A DNA stretch of 64,000 bases from Tricholomella constricta (GCA_013368375.1 JAACJP010000017.1:496001-560000), one strand, 5' to 3'. Positions 44,766 through 56,726 are shown, counted from the first letter of the stretch. Program-made: numbers and translations. The notes: generated from the sequence alone by a model not told the origin.

Positions 44766-47450
44766 GTGAGGTGGGTGTCGTTGTGCTTTCGCTTGCTCTT
44801 TGGTGTGTGTGCGTGGGTGCATTGGATTGTGTGTTTTCTTTGTATCTGCTCTCGAGGAGTATACCCTGCGCTCGCGTCCACTCCGCCACTGCAGCACTGC
44901 TCCCGTTCCTTGACACTTATTTATTCCTATCTATCAGCCTCCGTCCTCATACCACGGGAAAACACCTCGGCCGCTTGCAAAATTAGACTCGAATTGTTTT
45001 CTCATCTTTTTTATCGGTCACGCTATTCGGTATTGGATATATCGCTTTTAGGACACCCGCGCACTCACTCGACACCCCCTCTCCACCTCATTCGCGTCAC
45101 ACCACACCGACGTCTCCGCATGATGGAGCCCCCGGGTGGTATATAGTCTCACTTCTCCCGGCGGAGAGCATTCACCCACCACTTCTCGGATTCGGCTCTC
45201 CCCTGGCCCCGCCTAACCGGCATCTCCCCCCGGCCCTTGTGTTTTTAGCCGCCCCTCACACCCCCGGATTTTTTTCTTGTATATACGCCTTGCATCGGCG
45301 TCCCGCTGCCTCCCAGTCTTGTCTTGTACCTCCCAAAATCGGCTCTCTCATCTCGCGCATTTCCTCTCCTCCTACATATCCGCTTCCCATTTCCATCCTC
45401 GTCAGCCTCTCGGGTTCGCTTCCTTTTTGGGTTCTACATCACATAGACAGGTCCGGCGCGCGCCGCATCATAACAGCAACATCGAATTCGGCAATCTGTA
45501 CCATTATCGCATCGCAATCAAGCAGAAGAAAAGGAGAAGCGGAAGAAGCGAGAGAAAGGAAAGAAGGGGAGGGAGTTGGAAGTGAAGTATATTATTGGCG
45601 TTTTTATTATTATTCTCGTCTCGCATCTGCACCTCCCTCCCTCGTCCTGGTCTCCGATCAACGGCGCTCCTTGTATCCGCATCCATGCCATTTCACTCGC
45701 CCCGACATCACCAACACGCGCCTACTCGGGACCTTGGACGACGACCGCGTCGATGACACACGGCCCGCGTTGCTTCTGTCCCCTCGTCGACGTATCTATC
45801 GTATATCTTATTATTATTGGCGCCCTCCGTCCCACTCAGCCAACCACTACCGAGCCATCCGACCCTCGTCCTCGCACTCCCATGCGCACATTCAATCCAC
45901 GCAACTGGGATACTGCAGATACTGCAGTCGAGCTAGGGGCGGACGGGCGCCCTGTGTTTTTAGTATGACCACGACCTACCACCCCCGCGCGGCATTGTGT
46001 ATTACTATTCACCCTTCCCCCCCCCCCCCCACCATCAACTTTGGTCTGTTTTGGCTATTGGTTTTTTCTTCATACGCATCTCTTTATCTTTTTCTTTCCT
46101 TTTTAACTTTTCTTCTGTTCTTCTTAACATTTAATTTGACTGTTGTGTATAGTTTAGATGGGGCGTCACCCTCTCCTGTCCGATCCATGGATAGGATGGG
46201 GCCGCCTCCTTCCTCCCCTTCTCCCTCGCGGACTTTATCTCTTTTCTTTCTTCTACTTTTATAACCACTTCTTCACCATGTCCACTCTTACGACCCCCTT
46301 ATTTTTTTCATGCACCCGACAACGCCTTGCGACGTATCTATATCTCTTGCTGTGCTCTATTTCTCCCTTCTCCGCCTATCTTCCCGCTTCCCTTGTCCCT
46401 ACTTCCTTTTCTCGTTCCGCACACATACTACCCACCGATCCCTCTCTTTCCCTCCTCTCAACCGCGCACATCCCCCCTTTCCAGACTTGTCTCCTTCGCA
46501 AGGCGCGCATACTCATCCACCTGGGTGAATGCGCCGCGCTCGGTCGGCCGTGGTGTATTGTTGATGGCCCCGGTCCCGGCCTACGTTGTATGTCCCATCT
46601 CTCAATCCAGGGGTGCATATATACTGACCTTTTTGCGGGTTCAGATCATTATTTGTCACGACGCATGGCGTTACACGCTCATTCCAGATTCCACTTTTTC
46701 TCCTCGTCTAGTGCTGCACTTGCAATCCATTCAAGGCTCAAAGCATACCCCCTTCCCCCCAACCCCACCCATCCCCATATGTCCGAAGCCTTGTCACCAC
46801 CGCTACGGTCACCCCATATGCACATAAATCGAAGCACGGTTTCGACGTCGTCGTCTTTGCATCGTCCATGCGCGCGCGACGACCGCAGCCACGCCCCGCC
46901 CGCCTTTTTCTCTGCGATCATATCATCACCTTAGAGGCTCGCTTTTCTTTTTTGTACATATACTCACTCGCAACTCACCCAACCCCCCATCCACCAAAAC
47001 CTTCCTTCCCTCGCCTATCGGCGGACACCGCATACAATCAACAAAATCTCAAACTCGAACCGAAAATCCAAATCAAATCAACTGTACCACCGCCGCCCCT
47101 TCACCTCCCTATCCATCCCCATACACCCCACCCCGACTCTTACCCCGTCGACGCGCGTACGCGTCATCGTTTATCCTACACACGTTCAGCTATTGCCACT
47201 CCTTGCCTCTCCGCCCCTTGTCCCTCAATTCCATCCCTCTCCCTCCAACCAATCCCCTACCATACAATTCCGATCCCTCTATCCCACCCTTACCTCCGCC
47301 CCGCCCCGTCCCGACACCCGTATACATACAGCACACACACACACTCCTTTGTCTCGTGATACTTACTCCTGTACTTGTTCATCCCGTAGAGTACTTTGGT
47401 ATTACAAGTAGCAAAAGCGCCAGCATCCAGTTCAGTTCAATAGGATGTTT
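44766..47450 (+). other. Pyrimidine-rich stretch, no supported gene
   Basis: For about 2.6 kb the plus strand is strongly C/T-biased, with a C13-type run near 46018-46031 and an ACACACAC microsatellite near 47331-47343. Many long frames occur on both strands because stop codons are rare in such sequence; none shows a motif. It may be an extended 3' UTR of the proline-rich gene or a non-coding RNA. Confidence 0.5.
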
Positions 47451-47795
47451 TTTTTTGAACCTTGTCGTGTGTGATGTCGTCCATGGAGCGGTGGGGTTGG
47501 GTCCTTGGGAATAATGTCGAGAGGGAAAGACCCCAAGCACTGTTGATTTAGAAGCTGTTGTCGTATGGCCCCAGCGGTCCCGAAAGAACAAGCGGGGGGA
47601 CCGTAATAGTTGACCTACGTGCCACTGGAGGTAGACAAGACTTCGACGTTTGCTGTGGGACTGATATTGTTTGGGATTTAGCAAAGCAGCCGCGGGCGAC
47701 GTTTGTGTATTGATATATAGTTGAGAAGTAGAGTCATCATAGACTTGATTTCAATCGGTTGTTATATACTTAGGGAATAAACATTGTAACGGCAC

Positions 47796-48235
47796 CAAGG
47801 GGGTCCCGGCAACGAAAAAATACACCTAGGGTCGGATTTTTCTAGTTTGAACACATTGTCTGGACCTACGGTCACCTACCTACCTCTATTACTATATAAG
47901 GAAGGTGCACGTGACATCCACGCGTCTCCAATCACAGTCTTGCCGTCAACTTCGAGTCCCACTACTACTTCATCGTCTTTTCATGCCTCATACTGCCCCC
48001 GATGATGCGCATGACTCGCAGGTCCAAGTTCTTTCTCTCTTGTAGGTTGGGATGAACAAGTCATTGTGGGGCTGTCTTGTTCAATTTTTCTGCTAACGCT
48101 CACGGATAACCCGTTACGGCCTATTCTACCAATAATTTGGTCAAATTTTTGGAGGTCAAAAAAAAAAATCTTGGCCTGACGGCCGAACCTACCTACCCAC
48201 CTCGGGTGTCGGATCACGTTGCCGGGACCCCCTTG
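47796..48235. mobile_element. hAT-type MITE (440 bp)
   Basis: The ends are CAAGGGGGTCCCGGCAACG and its exact inverse; AACGGCAC flanks both sides (47788-47795, 48236-48243), an 8-bp target duplication. The interior holds a TATATAAGG box near 47894 and an ATG at 47982 with a 20-codon frame, but no transposase. Confidence 0.9.
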
Positions 48236-48296
48236 AACGGCACAAAAGTTATTATGGGTTATATTATAATAGACTCTTATGTCTAACCTACGACAG

Positions 48297-49065
48297 GAAG
48301 AGTCAAGATGATATCCAAGGTATTCTGGAAGAGCCGAGAAGGAAGGGGAAGAAGAGGTACAAATTCCGCCTTTTGAATTATAATCACTGATGCATGACTC
48401 TGCGATTCTAGGAGATCCGATAGTGGATTCACCACAACTACCGAAGGAGACGAGCCAGCGTCAGCGACATCATCGAAGCGTGGAGGATCAAGGTCGCGAT
48501 CCAAGTATGAATCTAATTGCTTTCTGAGAGCCTACATCTTAATTCTTCATTGTTGCAGGCGTCCACAGCTCTCGAAATCGGACGACGATTCTGATGACGA
48601 CGATGTCACTGAGCTCGGAACACCATCACCTCCGTCTGTACCGACGCGGACACTTCCCAAGAGATCTGCGTATGTATCGCGTCGCTTTCGACCACTTTCC
48701 CGTCCCTAATGCTTCTGTCACATAGTGCCGCAAAGAAACCTGTGCAGGTCATTGAGATCAGCTCAGATAGCGATGAAGAGCCGCCTACACCTGTGCCTCG
48801 GAGTACTCGGACCAAGCAACGGTGCGCCACTTATTTAATCTCGCTGCCAAAAGTGTGGTGCTGAAGTGTCCATTGATGACAACAATCAAGGCGTGAAACG
48901 TTAGAGATCAAGGAGGAAAGGCTGGACGCCGAGATTGACGACATCCTAGATGAGGACGGCGACACGATGACGGAGATCCCGTTCGATTCCATCATGGATA
49001 TGGATGGCGACACGCAAGATGAAGATGAAGAGGAGGAAGTCAACGGACTGCTTGCTGAATATTAG
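48297..49065 (+). CDS. Acidic protein with SUMO-interacting motif, 5' end unresolved
   Basis: Five phase-consistent exons: 48297-48356, 48412-48504, 48559-48669, 48726-48821 and 48891-49065. The product reads KSQDDIQGILEEPRRKGKKR, then Ser-rich segments, SDDDSDDDDVTELGTPSPP, AAKKPVQVIEISSDSDEEPP, RETLEIKEERLDAEIDDIL and an acidic C-terminus ending GLLAEY. VIEISSDSDEE is a classic SUMO-interacting motif (hydrophobic core plus acidic/Ser tail). No ATG is in frame before the first exon; the start probably lies in an upstream exon, beyond or near the hAT MITE. The nuclear role is inferred from basic patches and the motif. Family not recognised. Confidence 0.6.
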
Positions 49066-49405
49066 ACATGTAGAGTCGTTGGACATTGTTGTTATTCTCG
49101 TGATTATTTGATACATGTTAATTGTTCGTAATTTATTTGTCTGTACTGGATTTGTACTGTAATTATGTCGTACCCATACCCATTGTATTGTAAGTGAACG
49201 CGAGGGTGATGGTGGATTGCGTTGTCGATTGATATTGGTATGTCTGGTCTCGAGGATTCCACCCATGTCGGTGGAAAGTTGAACCACCGGTATATGCCTT
49301 GTAGACGTGCAATGAAACCTGTCGCAAATGAGGAGCAAATTCGAATCTCCATTAATCTGAAGCCTTGGTTCTACGGTTCGCCGGGTAGTCCATCAGCTGA
49401 AAATT
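49066..49405. other. Convergent 3' intergenic region
   Basis: Between the ends of the SIM protein gene (+) and the Mug135-like gene (-). Nothing seen. Confidence 0.5.
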
Positions 49406-50336
49406 CTATATGGCAAGTATGGTAGGAACACACCAGATATCGATAATACACCCAACACACTGCGCAACGCGGCTTCTCCGGGCAGGGGCTCCTTGGGGGA
49501 GGGGCACGCCGTGACCAGTTAGATAACGCCCAGCTTGTGCCGCTGTGAGATTTCTGATAGCGTGGATGTCACCCAGCGCGGGCAGGGCGGGGCGAGCGGG
49601 CTGGCCAGGCTGTGCAAGCTGGAAACAAATGAGCAAAGTAGCGGCATGTAAGATGGTACTCACGACGGCTACCGAGGGCAGTGATCCATCCAGGAACAGC
49701 ACCTCCGTATAGGGAATTTGATGTCCGGTACCCTTTCCCATGTTGCCGGTCTATGTGTGTGCTGGTTAGTTGTCCTCGATACCAGGTATATGGAGACTTG
49801 CAATGGCCATCTGCCTCTGAAAACTATCCAGCCTACGATCAAAACTATCCAGCCTACGATCGAGAGCTGCAATCGCGTTGAGGATTAGGGCTGCACCTGC
49901 CAATGGGGCTGGAAGGGGATGAGTAAGGACAGAGAAAATGCAAAAAGGGCGAACCTGCGAGTCCTGCAGGGGGCACGGCGGCAGCAGGACCGGGCGCTGG
50001 AGCGATTTGGGCGAGTTGCCTTGTAGCGATGACATCCGCGTTGTAAAATGTGACAGCTTCAACGACGGCGTCGGGGATGGCCGTATTAAGACCTGAAAGA
50101 AAGGTTAGCGATCTGGCTCTTAACCATTTAAAAAGAAGAAAAGAAAAGAAAAACTGACGAAGCTCGTGTGCCACGTCGGCCATGAACTTCACTGCTCCTT
50201 TGACGTCGGCGGCGGTTGGGGGGTTTGCAGGTTGAGCGGGAGGCTGTACACCAGCGACGACTCCGGGTGGAGCAAGAAATTGAAGAAAGAGGAGCAACGT
50301 CGAGCGTGAAGAGGACGCGTCAACCACACGTGACAT
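49406..50336 (-). CDS. Mug135-like coiled-coil protein
   Basis: Blocks in order: NPPTAADVKGAVKFMADVAHELR, PDAVVEAVTFYNADVIATRQ, a Pro/Ala-rich part, the heptad segment ALDRRLDSFDRRLDSFQRQMA, GTGHQIPYTEVLFLDGSLPS and a C-terminal ALGDIHAIRNLTAAQAGRYL...VAQCVGC. This is the plan of the Mug135-like proteins common in Agaricomycetes (named after a meiotic gene of fission yeast), of unknown function. Four introns with GT/AG ends lie between the blocks. The RRLDSFD heptad is a 21-bp tandem duplication (about 49823-49864). I take MSRVVDASS (50336) as start; an ATG at 50375 is also in frame. Ends at 49406. Confidence 0.6.
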
Positions 50337-50668
50337 GGGCAAACACTTGCAAACACCGTGGCATGCCTCATTCAACTGGCCGGGGCAAGGCCACCGTGAC
50401 TGTCACGAAAGGGACTGCGGTGGCTGGAAGGCGTCCGCAGGGGAGTTTCGGCACACAAGAGGAACACAAAGACGGGGTAAACGTGTATGTATTCGCTAAG
50501 GTGGACTATCAACGGCCGGTCCATTATATACCAAGGTACGTAGATAGTCAGGTGATTCGGAAAGAACAGATAAGAACAATAAAGAATGGCGAGGATTGTC
50601 CGACGAGATGCTTGGTGTCGACGAGTGTAAGGAAACGGAACTTGAGGTTATGAATGCACTTGGAAAGG
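50337..50668. other. Intergenic, no gene seen
   Basis: Upstream region of the Mug135-like gene; only short frames. Confidence 0.45.
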
Positions 50669-51980
50669 TTAAGCGCCTGGAACCCGCTGGTCGGGGGTCG
50701 AAGAGGGGGGCGCTCCGCTGGAGTTGACGGCGTCGGACATAGTGGCATCCACAGAAGAAGAGGACGGCAAGGTGACGACGGAGGAAGTGGGGTCCACGGC
50801 GCCAGTGATGGCCTTCTTTTTCTTCTTCTGCTTCTTCTTCTTATCATCCTGGCACTGGGCCGAATCCTTGGCCTGGTGTTTGCGGAACCGTTCACCGAAA
50901 TAGGCGGTTTGGCGCATCTCCTGACGGACACCGCGAGCGATGGTAGTGGCACAGAGGTCTTTCAACAGGGATGCCGGCAAGCCGAGGGTGGACTCCGATT
51001 CGTGCGAAGATGCAGTGGTGGTAGTGGTAGTGGTAGTGGTAGTCGCAAATGAGCTCGCTTTGGAAGCTCCGTAAGCGTTCGACATGACCTGCTTGGGCTC
51101 TGCGGAGTCGACGTCAACCTCGGGTGCGGAAGCGATGTTTGGGATGACTTTGGGGGCACGGCGAGTAAGATTGAAGTCGGCGAGGGTGACGAGTTTGAAT
51201 GGGTAGATGTAAACTCCAGTATCGGAGTCCCAGTGGCGAACCGAGGGTCGTTTTCACCGGCATGGGCATTCCAGAATTTTGTGAACTTGTCCCAGACGAG
51301 CGGTTCGGGTTCAACTCGATGCGAGGATTTTCGAGCTTCAATATCTTCTCGTGGTGATCGAAGATCTCGAAGATGGCCGGGGACCGAACGGTCATGGGTA
51401 CGGTGACGCCAGAGGAATCATCGGGGTGCTGTAGCATGTAGAGGGAGTGTCCTGACTGATAGACGCCTCGGTTGTTGACCGCAGGTACTTAGGGATTTGT
51501 GGGGCGGACATGTCAGTGGATGCTGAAGACATGGACGAAGTGATGGACTCGGAGTCGAAGGCACTCGAAGAAATGCACGGAAGGGAGCACAAAAGGTCCG
51601 AGAAGCGAGTGACGAGGGAGGAGACAATTTGTCGGGCACGAATGTAGACTTTATAGGTTTTCTGTTGGGCTAGGGGCTTGTGGAAGAAAACCGATCCAAT
51701 ATGGACTTGTGGGTCGTCTCTCGACACCGCGCTAGACCTTAATCCCGGCAGCAAGGGGAGCAACCGTCGCGGATGTATAGGTCGCCGACTTCGCCAAAGG
51801 TGCATATGTCGTCGAAAATCAGTGTGGAGAGCGCAGAGGAACCCAAGAAAGGAGGGATCCACTTAAGCTGTAGTTGCCTTAGGAAGTATGCCGTATTGAA
51901 CCATATATCGGGCATGCCTCTATGGAACACAACCTTGCATATCCTCGCATTATTGATACCGCTCGTGACGGTCGATATTG
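50669..51980 (-). pseudogene. Decayed ORF with several frameshifts, unknown family
   Basis: Coding-like segments change frame repeatedly: FNTAYFLRQLQLKWIPPFLG and FDDICTFGEVGDLYIRDGC near 51900-51770; KTYKVYIRARQIVSSLVTRF near 51630; GVTVPMTVRSPAIFEIFDHHEK near 51390; EPEPLVWDKFTKFWNAHAG near 51280; SDTGVYIYPFKLVTLADFNL near 51200; then a Thr run, a KKKKQKKKKK patch and a stop near 50669. Shifts lie near 51440, 51310 and 51225 and each is one base. It could also be a multi-copy, transposon-related ORF. I do not recognise the protein. Confidence 0.45.
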
Positions 51981-52404
51981 CATGCTCGCGGACGCGGAGG
52001 CGAGGTAGCCGCAAGTTACAACCCTGCTTCCCGCTTCCTGTCATGTAATGGTAATGAGGCGAGACGAAGAAGGTGTAAACCTGTGGAAACACGCTTTAGG
52101 AACAGTCGGCCAATTTTGCAAGCCGGAGAAAGCTGACCATTCGACAATCGATCACGATGTGACACTCACAGCCTGCTCAAGCTGTCCACGTTCTTCTTCG
52201 ATCTATGGATCCCCCTCCGACCTGTCATTGTCGTCAAAGCACCTGCTGGTTGTGCCTGAAATTGTGATGCAAACATTACTTGCAATTCGTACCCCTTCCT
52301 CCGCGATATCATCTCAAAGGGTTTGCTTATATAGAAATACAACGAAGAATACGTACAAAATCCAATGCTTCATCGTAACAGTAATTGTTCAAAATTTGGC
52401 GCTC
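51981..52404. other. Intergenic, no gene seen
   Basis: 3' side of RAM2; nothing recognisable. Confidence 0.45.
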
Positions 52405-53744
52405 TCACTTGACCCGCTTGAGGGCTTCCCTGATCCTATATTCCCAATACCTGCACAACAAATAAAAAACCATGAGTGGCGAACCAATGTCATGCACAAA
52501 ATAAAACCACCCACTTCTTGCGTATCATATCATGCTCATCCGCGAGTGATCTCCACAACTACGCACCGTCCCGCCAAATCAATACACATAGTCCCAGAAT
52601 CGACAGAAGCACACATCACATACCTCCGACGCCAGCAAGATCCTATCCTTCCCCCCTTCCTTCTCATGGATATCAGCCAGGAACTCGATCGCGGCCGGGC
52701 ACGGCAGCTGCGCGCCGGGCGGCGGCGGCGGGTTCTCCAGGTCCACGAGGTCCGTCGTGCTGTCGTGCGTCGTGAGAGCGTACGGCCGGACAAATTCTTC
52801 CACGCGCGAGTACGGCAGGTCTTTGGTGTCGAGGATGCCGCGGAGGTAGTTCCACGCAGACGGGTTGTTCGCCACGAGCGAGATGTTCTGCTTTACGAAC
52901 CTGCAGGCCAGCGTTAAATTCAGAACTGGAAGGCGAGTTCATGAAGGAAGAAAACACGCACGTCAGCTCGCGCCTGATGATCCTCGCCCGATCCGTCTCG
53001 CCCTCCCTGAGGCCCGACTGGAACACCACAAAGAACCGATGATGCCACGCCGAGTTGTTCCTCACGTCCTGCGTCAGCATCGCATCCACGAAGTCCAGCT
53101 CCCCCGCCCACAGGTCGTCGTCATTGAAGAACGCGAGGAGCCACTGGCGGTACGACCACGTGTGGTAGTTCTTTGCGTCGACTTTAAGGGACGCCGCGAT
53201 GAACTTGAGCTCCGGCGCGGGCTTGCGCGTGAGCATGAGGAGCAGCCGCCGGTGGTGCCATACTTGGTAGGTCTTGAGAAAGGAGACCGCGAGCTCGTCC
53301 ATCAGCTTGAGCTCGACATCGACTGGGGAATCGAGCGCTAGGAGCGTCTCGTAGCGGTATTGCCTATGTGCAGTTTTGGATTTGGGTTAGATCAGTGCGA
53401 TCTGGTGGGACGTACCAAGCAGAATAGTGAGCTGGGTTCAAGCGGATGATGGATTCCGTCAACTGGAGGACCCGCTCGCTCTTCTCCCCGGTCTTGACGA
53501 TCCCGCGAAAGTAGTCAGTCGCATCTTTATCTGTTTTCGAAAGGCAATCAGTATTACGGTCACTAGAGATAACTAGAGATAACAGAAGTTCGACGAACAC
53601 TCCGCCGAATAGAAGATGGGTGCGATGGGGGCTGCATCCTCGTATTGAGAGAGCGGAGTCACATCGTTCCACTCAGGACGCTCGGCATACAGAGCAGGCT
53701 CTTCTTGCAGTGAAGTACTCGACGCGGAAACGAGGGATGGCATA
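52405..53744 (-). CDS. RAM2: Protein farnesyltransferase / geranylgeranyltransferase-I alpha subunit
   Basis: Alpha subunit shared by the two CaaX prenyltransferases; it forms the helical crescent around the catalytic beta subunit. Exons run from 53744 (MPSLVSASSTSLQEEPALYA) with introns near 53598-53531, 53415-53364, about 52962-52907 and two more near the C-terminus. The protein has FYSAEYKDATDYFRGI and five PFTA repeats: PAHYSAWQYRYETLL, TYQVWHHRRLLLML, NYHTWSYRQWLLAFF, NNSAWHHRFFVVF and NPSAWNYLRGIL. The C-terminal exons give LWRSLADEHDMIRKK (acceptor CGTAG) and YWEYRIREALKRVK, ending at 52405. All junctions keep phase. Length ~340 aa is normal. Confidence 0.9.
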
Positions 53745-54044
53745 ACGTTGAGGTTATCGTACGAAAGAACGCAGCAGATCGCTCATCGATTGATGACTCG
53801 ATGACCTGTCTCAGAATCCCAAAGAACAATAGCTTATTGTACTCGTTTGCCTTACGAACAAGGCCAATAGGATTGTCAACAAAGTATTGCTGCAAGATTC
53901 AGACTAAAGGAAGTGGAGGGTGGGCACATTGGAGAAGGACAGGGTATGGTACTAAGAGGATAGACTGTGAGTAGTAGGATTCGCGCAGGACTAACACGAC
54001 GACAAGGAAAAAGTACAGTAACGACGACACAGACAATACAAGAA

Positions 54045-55594
54045 TTACGTAGCAGCGGCGGCGGCAGGCGCAGCAGCTGGGGCATTACTCGCAGTGTAAT
54101 CCTGAACATAAAATCAGGAATCGGTAGAAATATTAAGGAATAAAAACGACTGACCTCCATCTCAGCATCAAGATCCGCCGCGCTTTTCGCAGGTCGCTCT
54201 TTACGACCACCACCAGCCTTTCCTCCCCGTCCACGCCTTCCAGCTCGACCGCCAGTCCTTCAACGAGTATGAGCATGCATCCACTGGGCCAAGAGCTAGA
54301 CAAACCTGGGTACCGCGCCATTCGCCGGTGCCGCGGCAGCAGCAGCTGCTGCTGCGGGTGCAACACGGGAAGCCAAGGAGACTGGGGCAGGTGCGACAAC
54401 GATTTCAATCTTCATGGGCTTCTCTGTGTGATACGAAGGATAGGTGGGTGATAGGTAGAGTTTGATGATAGAGGGGGAGAAGCAAAGCGGAGCAGTGATT
54501 AGCTGGCTGTTTCAAGGGAGAGCGAGGGAGCAAGAAAGTTAAGAGCTCAAAAAGGGGACGAGCACAGTGCTTTGGACCCAAGATGTGTTACCCAAGAAAT
54601 CGAGGGCTTGTCTCTGTCATCGCGGGTCGTTCTTGGCCAGGTCGATGCTTGATTCAGAAGGCACGCCAACCATGGCACCACCACCAAGAACAGGAGCCCC
54701 ACCCTAACGCTTGGGTCGTACGCCGTAACATCCTTCTGATGACGACGTCCGCCTGCTGTCGCAACTCGCACCCGCGTCTCCACCTGCGGCGTCACGCGAA
54801 TCACGAAGCCGCGTCAATCCAAAAAGTTGATCAGACCTTTGGATGAGCGGCGTGTACACGTGTTCGTTTTCGTGAAATGCGATCCTGGGCACGTTCTTTC
54901 CAACTCCATATCCACAGTCACGGCAAGGTCGTCGTCCGGGAAAAGTCGGCGCGCCCGGACAGAGACAGGAGCCAACGGTTCCCTGGAAACTTTTAAAGGG
55001 TTTCTCAAAGCACAAGGTTGCATGGCATGCCAACCATGCGTACAGAACGGGACGAGACGCAAAGAGGTGAAGAGGAGAGGCGGTACTAACTGCCATCGAT
55101 TAGTCGGTTGTTGTATTGCTGGAATGCCTTGGTGCCATCTCCCTTTCGCTGGAAATGGACGGCGGCGACACCCTTTGAGCGGCCATTGTGGTCGTAGTGA
55201 AGGGTGACCTCTCTCAAAGGACCAACAGTCTGAGTAAACAGTTCCTAAAAACGAAGATCAGGTTTGCGGCAGCGAGAGTAGACACAAGTAAACATACCTT
55301 GATTTGGGCTTCATTCACATCAATAGGAAGGTTCGAAACGATGATTTTGTCGGCAGGGGATGGTTGGACGGCAACAGCTTTGGCAACGCCGTTGGTGGGC
55401 GCGTTAGCGCGAGCACGAGTAGCAGGGCTGACTACGGGATTGCCGAGGAGTTGTGCGCGGACGGCACCACGGCGAACAGTGCCGCGACGGGCGTTGCGGG
55501 GCTTGGAAGAGATGATCTGGGTTCATGTTAAAATGCGCCACATAGGGAGAAAAAGAGGGCAGAGGGGACTTACTTCGTCGAGAGCCTTGTCCAT
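54045..55594 (-). CDS. YRA1: mRNA export adaptor Yra1/ALY (REF family)
   Basis: RNA-binding adaptor linking spliced mRNPs and the TREX complex to the Mex67 export receptor. It begins MDKALDE-IISSK (the REF N-terminal box that binds the UAP56/Sub2 helicase), then an Arg-rich linker, an RRM (DKIIVSNLPIDVNEAQIKELF, GRSKGVAAVHFQ, AFQQYNNRLIDG, KPMKIEIVV), an Ala-rich stretch, TGGRAGRRGRGGKAGG and a C-terminal REF box-like SAADLDAEMEDYTAS. Short introns interrupt the N-terminal part and the RRM, but between LIDG and KKPMKIEIV the intron is 667 nt (54424-55090; donor GTTAGT). It is divergent from RPC31, 211 bp between starts. Confidence 0.9.
54424..55090 (-). other. 667-nt intron of YRA1
   Basis: Donor A|GTTAGTACC, acceptor CACACAG|AG; phase 1 on both sides. 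All other introns measured here are 46-96 nt, so it is about ten times longer. It contains no recognisable gene. Confidence 0.8.
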
Positions 55595-55805
55595 GGCGTC
55601 TAGGGAGAAGATGGAATGTGAAAGGGGGGGATTGGGGGGAGGAGAGGGAGTTGAGTGGAAAGGATGTGGTGGGGAGAGGAAGAGGGATGGCAGCACAACG
55701 CACAGCTTTGAGACAAATATTGCCCATCGGAGCTTCAATTTTGTTCAAGTCCGCTTTCGGTGCCTTTCTTGACTCCATCTCTCTCAACACGTTCCTCAGC
55801 AAACA
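55595..55805. promoter_or_regulatory. Bidirectional promoter YRA1 / RPC31
   Basis: Only 211 bp separate the two start codons. The RPC31 side is pyrimidine-rich (CTCCATCTCTCTCAACACG). No TATA box. Confidence 0.5.
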
Positions 55806-56726
55806 ATGTCGCGCGGTGGTGGCCGTGGTGGTCGTGGCGGCGGCAGAGGAGGACGAGGCGGTTTTGGCGGAGGCTCGACGCTGCCCCCCATGGGTCTTAG
55901 CTTTTCCGACATCCAGAATCTTTCCAGAGAGGCCACTGCTATGTATCCCGTGTGTAATGGAATGCTGTTCTACTTTTCTAGCCTTGTTGATCGTATTATA
56001 ATGTAGCCCAGGCGTCTGCCCGTCATGACTGAGTTTACCACTGAGGAAGCTAGTATTGCCGACCTTCAGATTGGATTTGCATCGCGTCTGAGAAAATCGG
56101 CGTATTATGTCGTCGAAAAAACTAAATCTACCGGTAAGATCGGCCAGTCTCTGTGTGCGAATTACACTTCTGAAGTAGCTGCACCAGAGTTGCCGCGTTA
56201 CTCTGATAAGTACCGGCCGTCTGTATCCGCGCAACCGACGTTGAAGCGGAAAGACCTTAACGAAGCGTTTTTTCCGCCGGTCATTTTCGACAGCTATTTC
56301 AATCCAAAGAAAAAACGAAAGGGTGCGTTTGCCTGGCTAATGGTGTATAATGCCGTTGATGGAATCCACCCAGTCATAAATACAAAAACGTCTGGCAAGC
56401 AGCGAATGAATTTGGATGAGATGGGGGATGACGATGAAGAGGTCCGTCTTTTTCGTATGCAAATAACTATGCAATCACTTATGGTTTGCTCATAGGAAAA
56501 GTCCGGTGACGATCGGTCGGAAATTGGCTCGCAGGCTGCAGAGTCAGACTATGATGTGGACGAAGAGTACGACAATGACTATGCCGAGAACTACTTTGAC
56601 AATGGAGAGAACGACGACATGGATGACCTCGGAGGGGGAGGAGGCGATGAAGGCGGAGGTATGGATCTATAGAACCAAAACCATTACGACAAAACTAACA
56701 TGTTTGCAGGAGGGGACTATGACTGA
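55806..56726 (+). CDS. RPC31: RNA polymerase III subunit C31 (RPC7-like)
   Basis: A subunit of the Pol III-specific heterotrimer needed for initiation. The N-terminus is Gly/Arg-rich (MSRGGGRGGRGG), followed by LPPMGLSFSDIQNLSRE, ALYP-like AMYP-PRRLPVMTEFTTEE, LPRYSDKYRPS, LKRKDLNEAFFPPVIFDSYFNPKKKRK and a long acidic tail with DYAENYFDNGENDDMDDL. The sequence order and the YFDNGE tail match Rpc31. Introns: about 55951-56005, 56133-56192 and others in the acidic part (acceptor near 56496). Stop TGA at 56724-56726. Confidence 0.85.

Noticed and set aside
45239..46934. Open frames of 341 and 258 codons in the pyrimidine-rich stretch
   Set aside because: Stops are rare because the sequence is C/T-rich; frames overlap in all phases and contain no motif or splice structure.
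47982..48044. Start exon MPHTAPDDAHDSQ for the SIM-bearing gene
   Set aside because: It lies inside the MITE, and splicing to the exon at 48297 would give an immediate stop.
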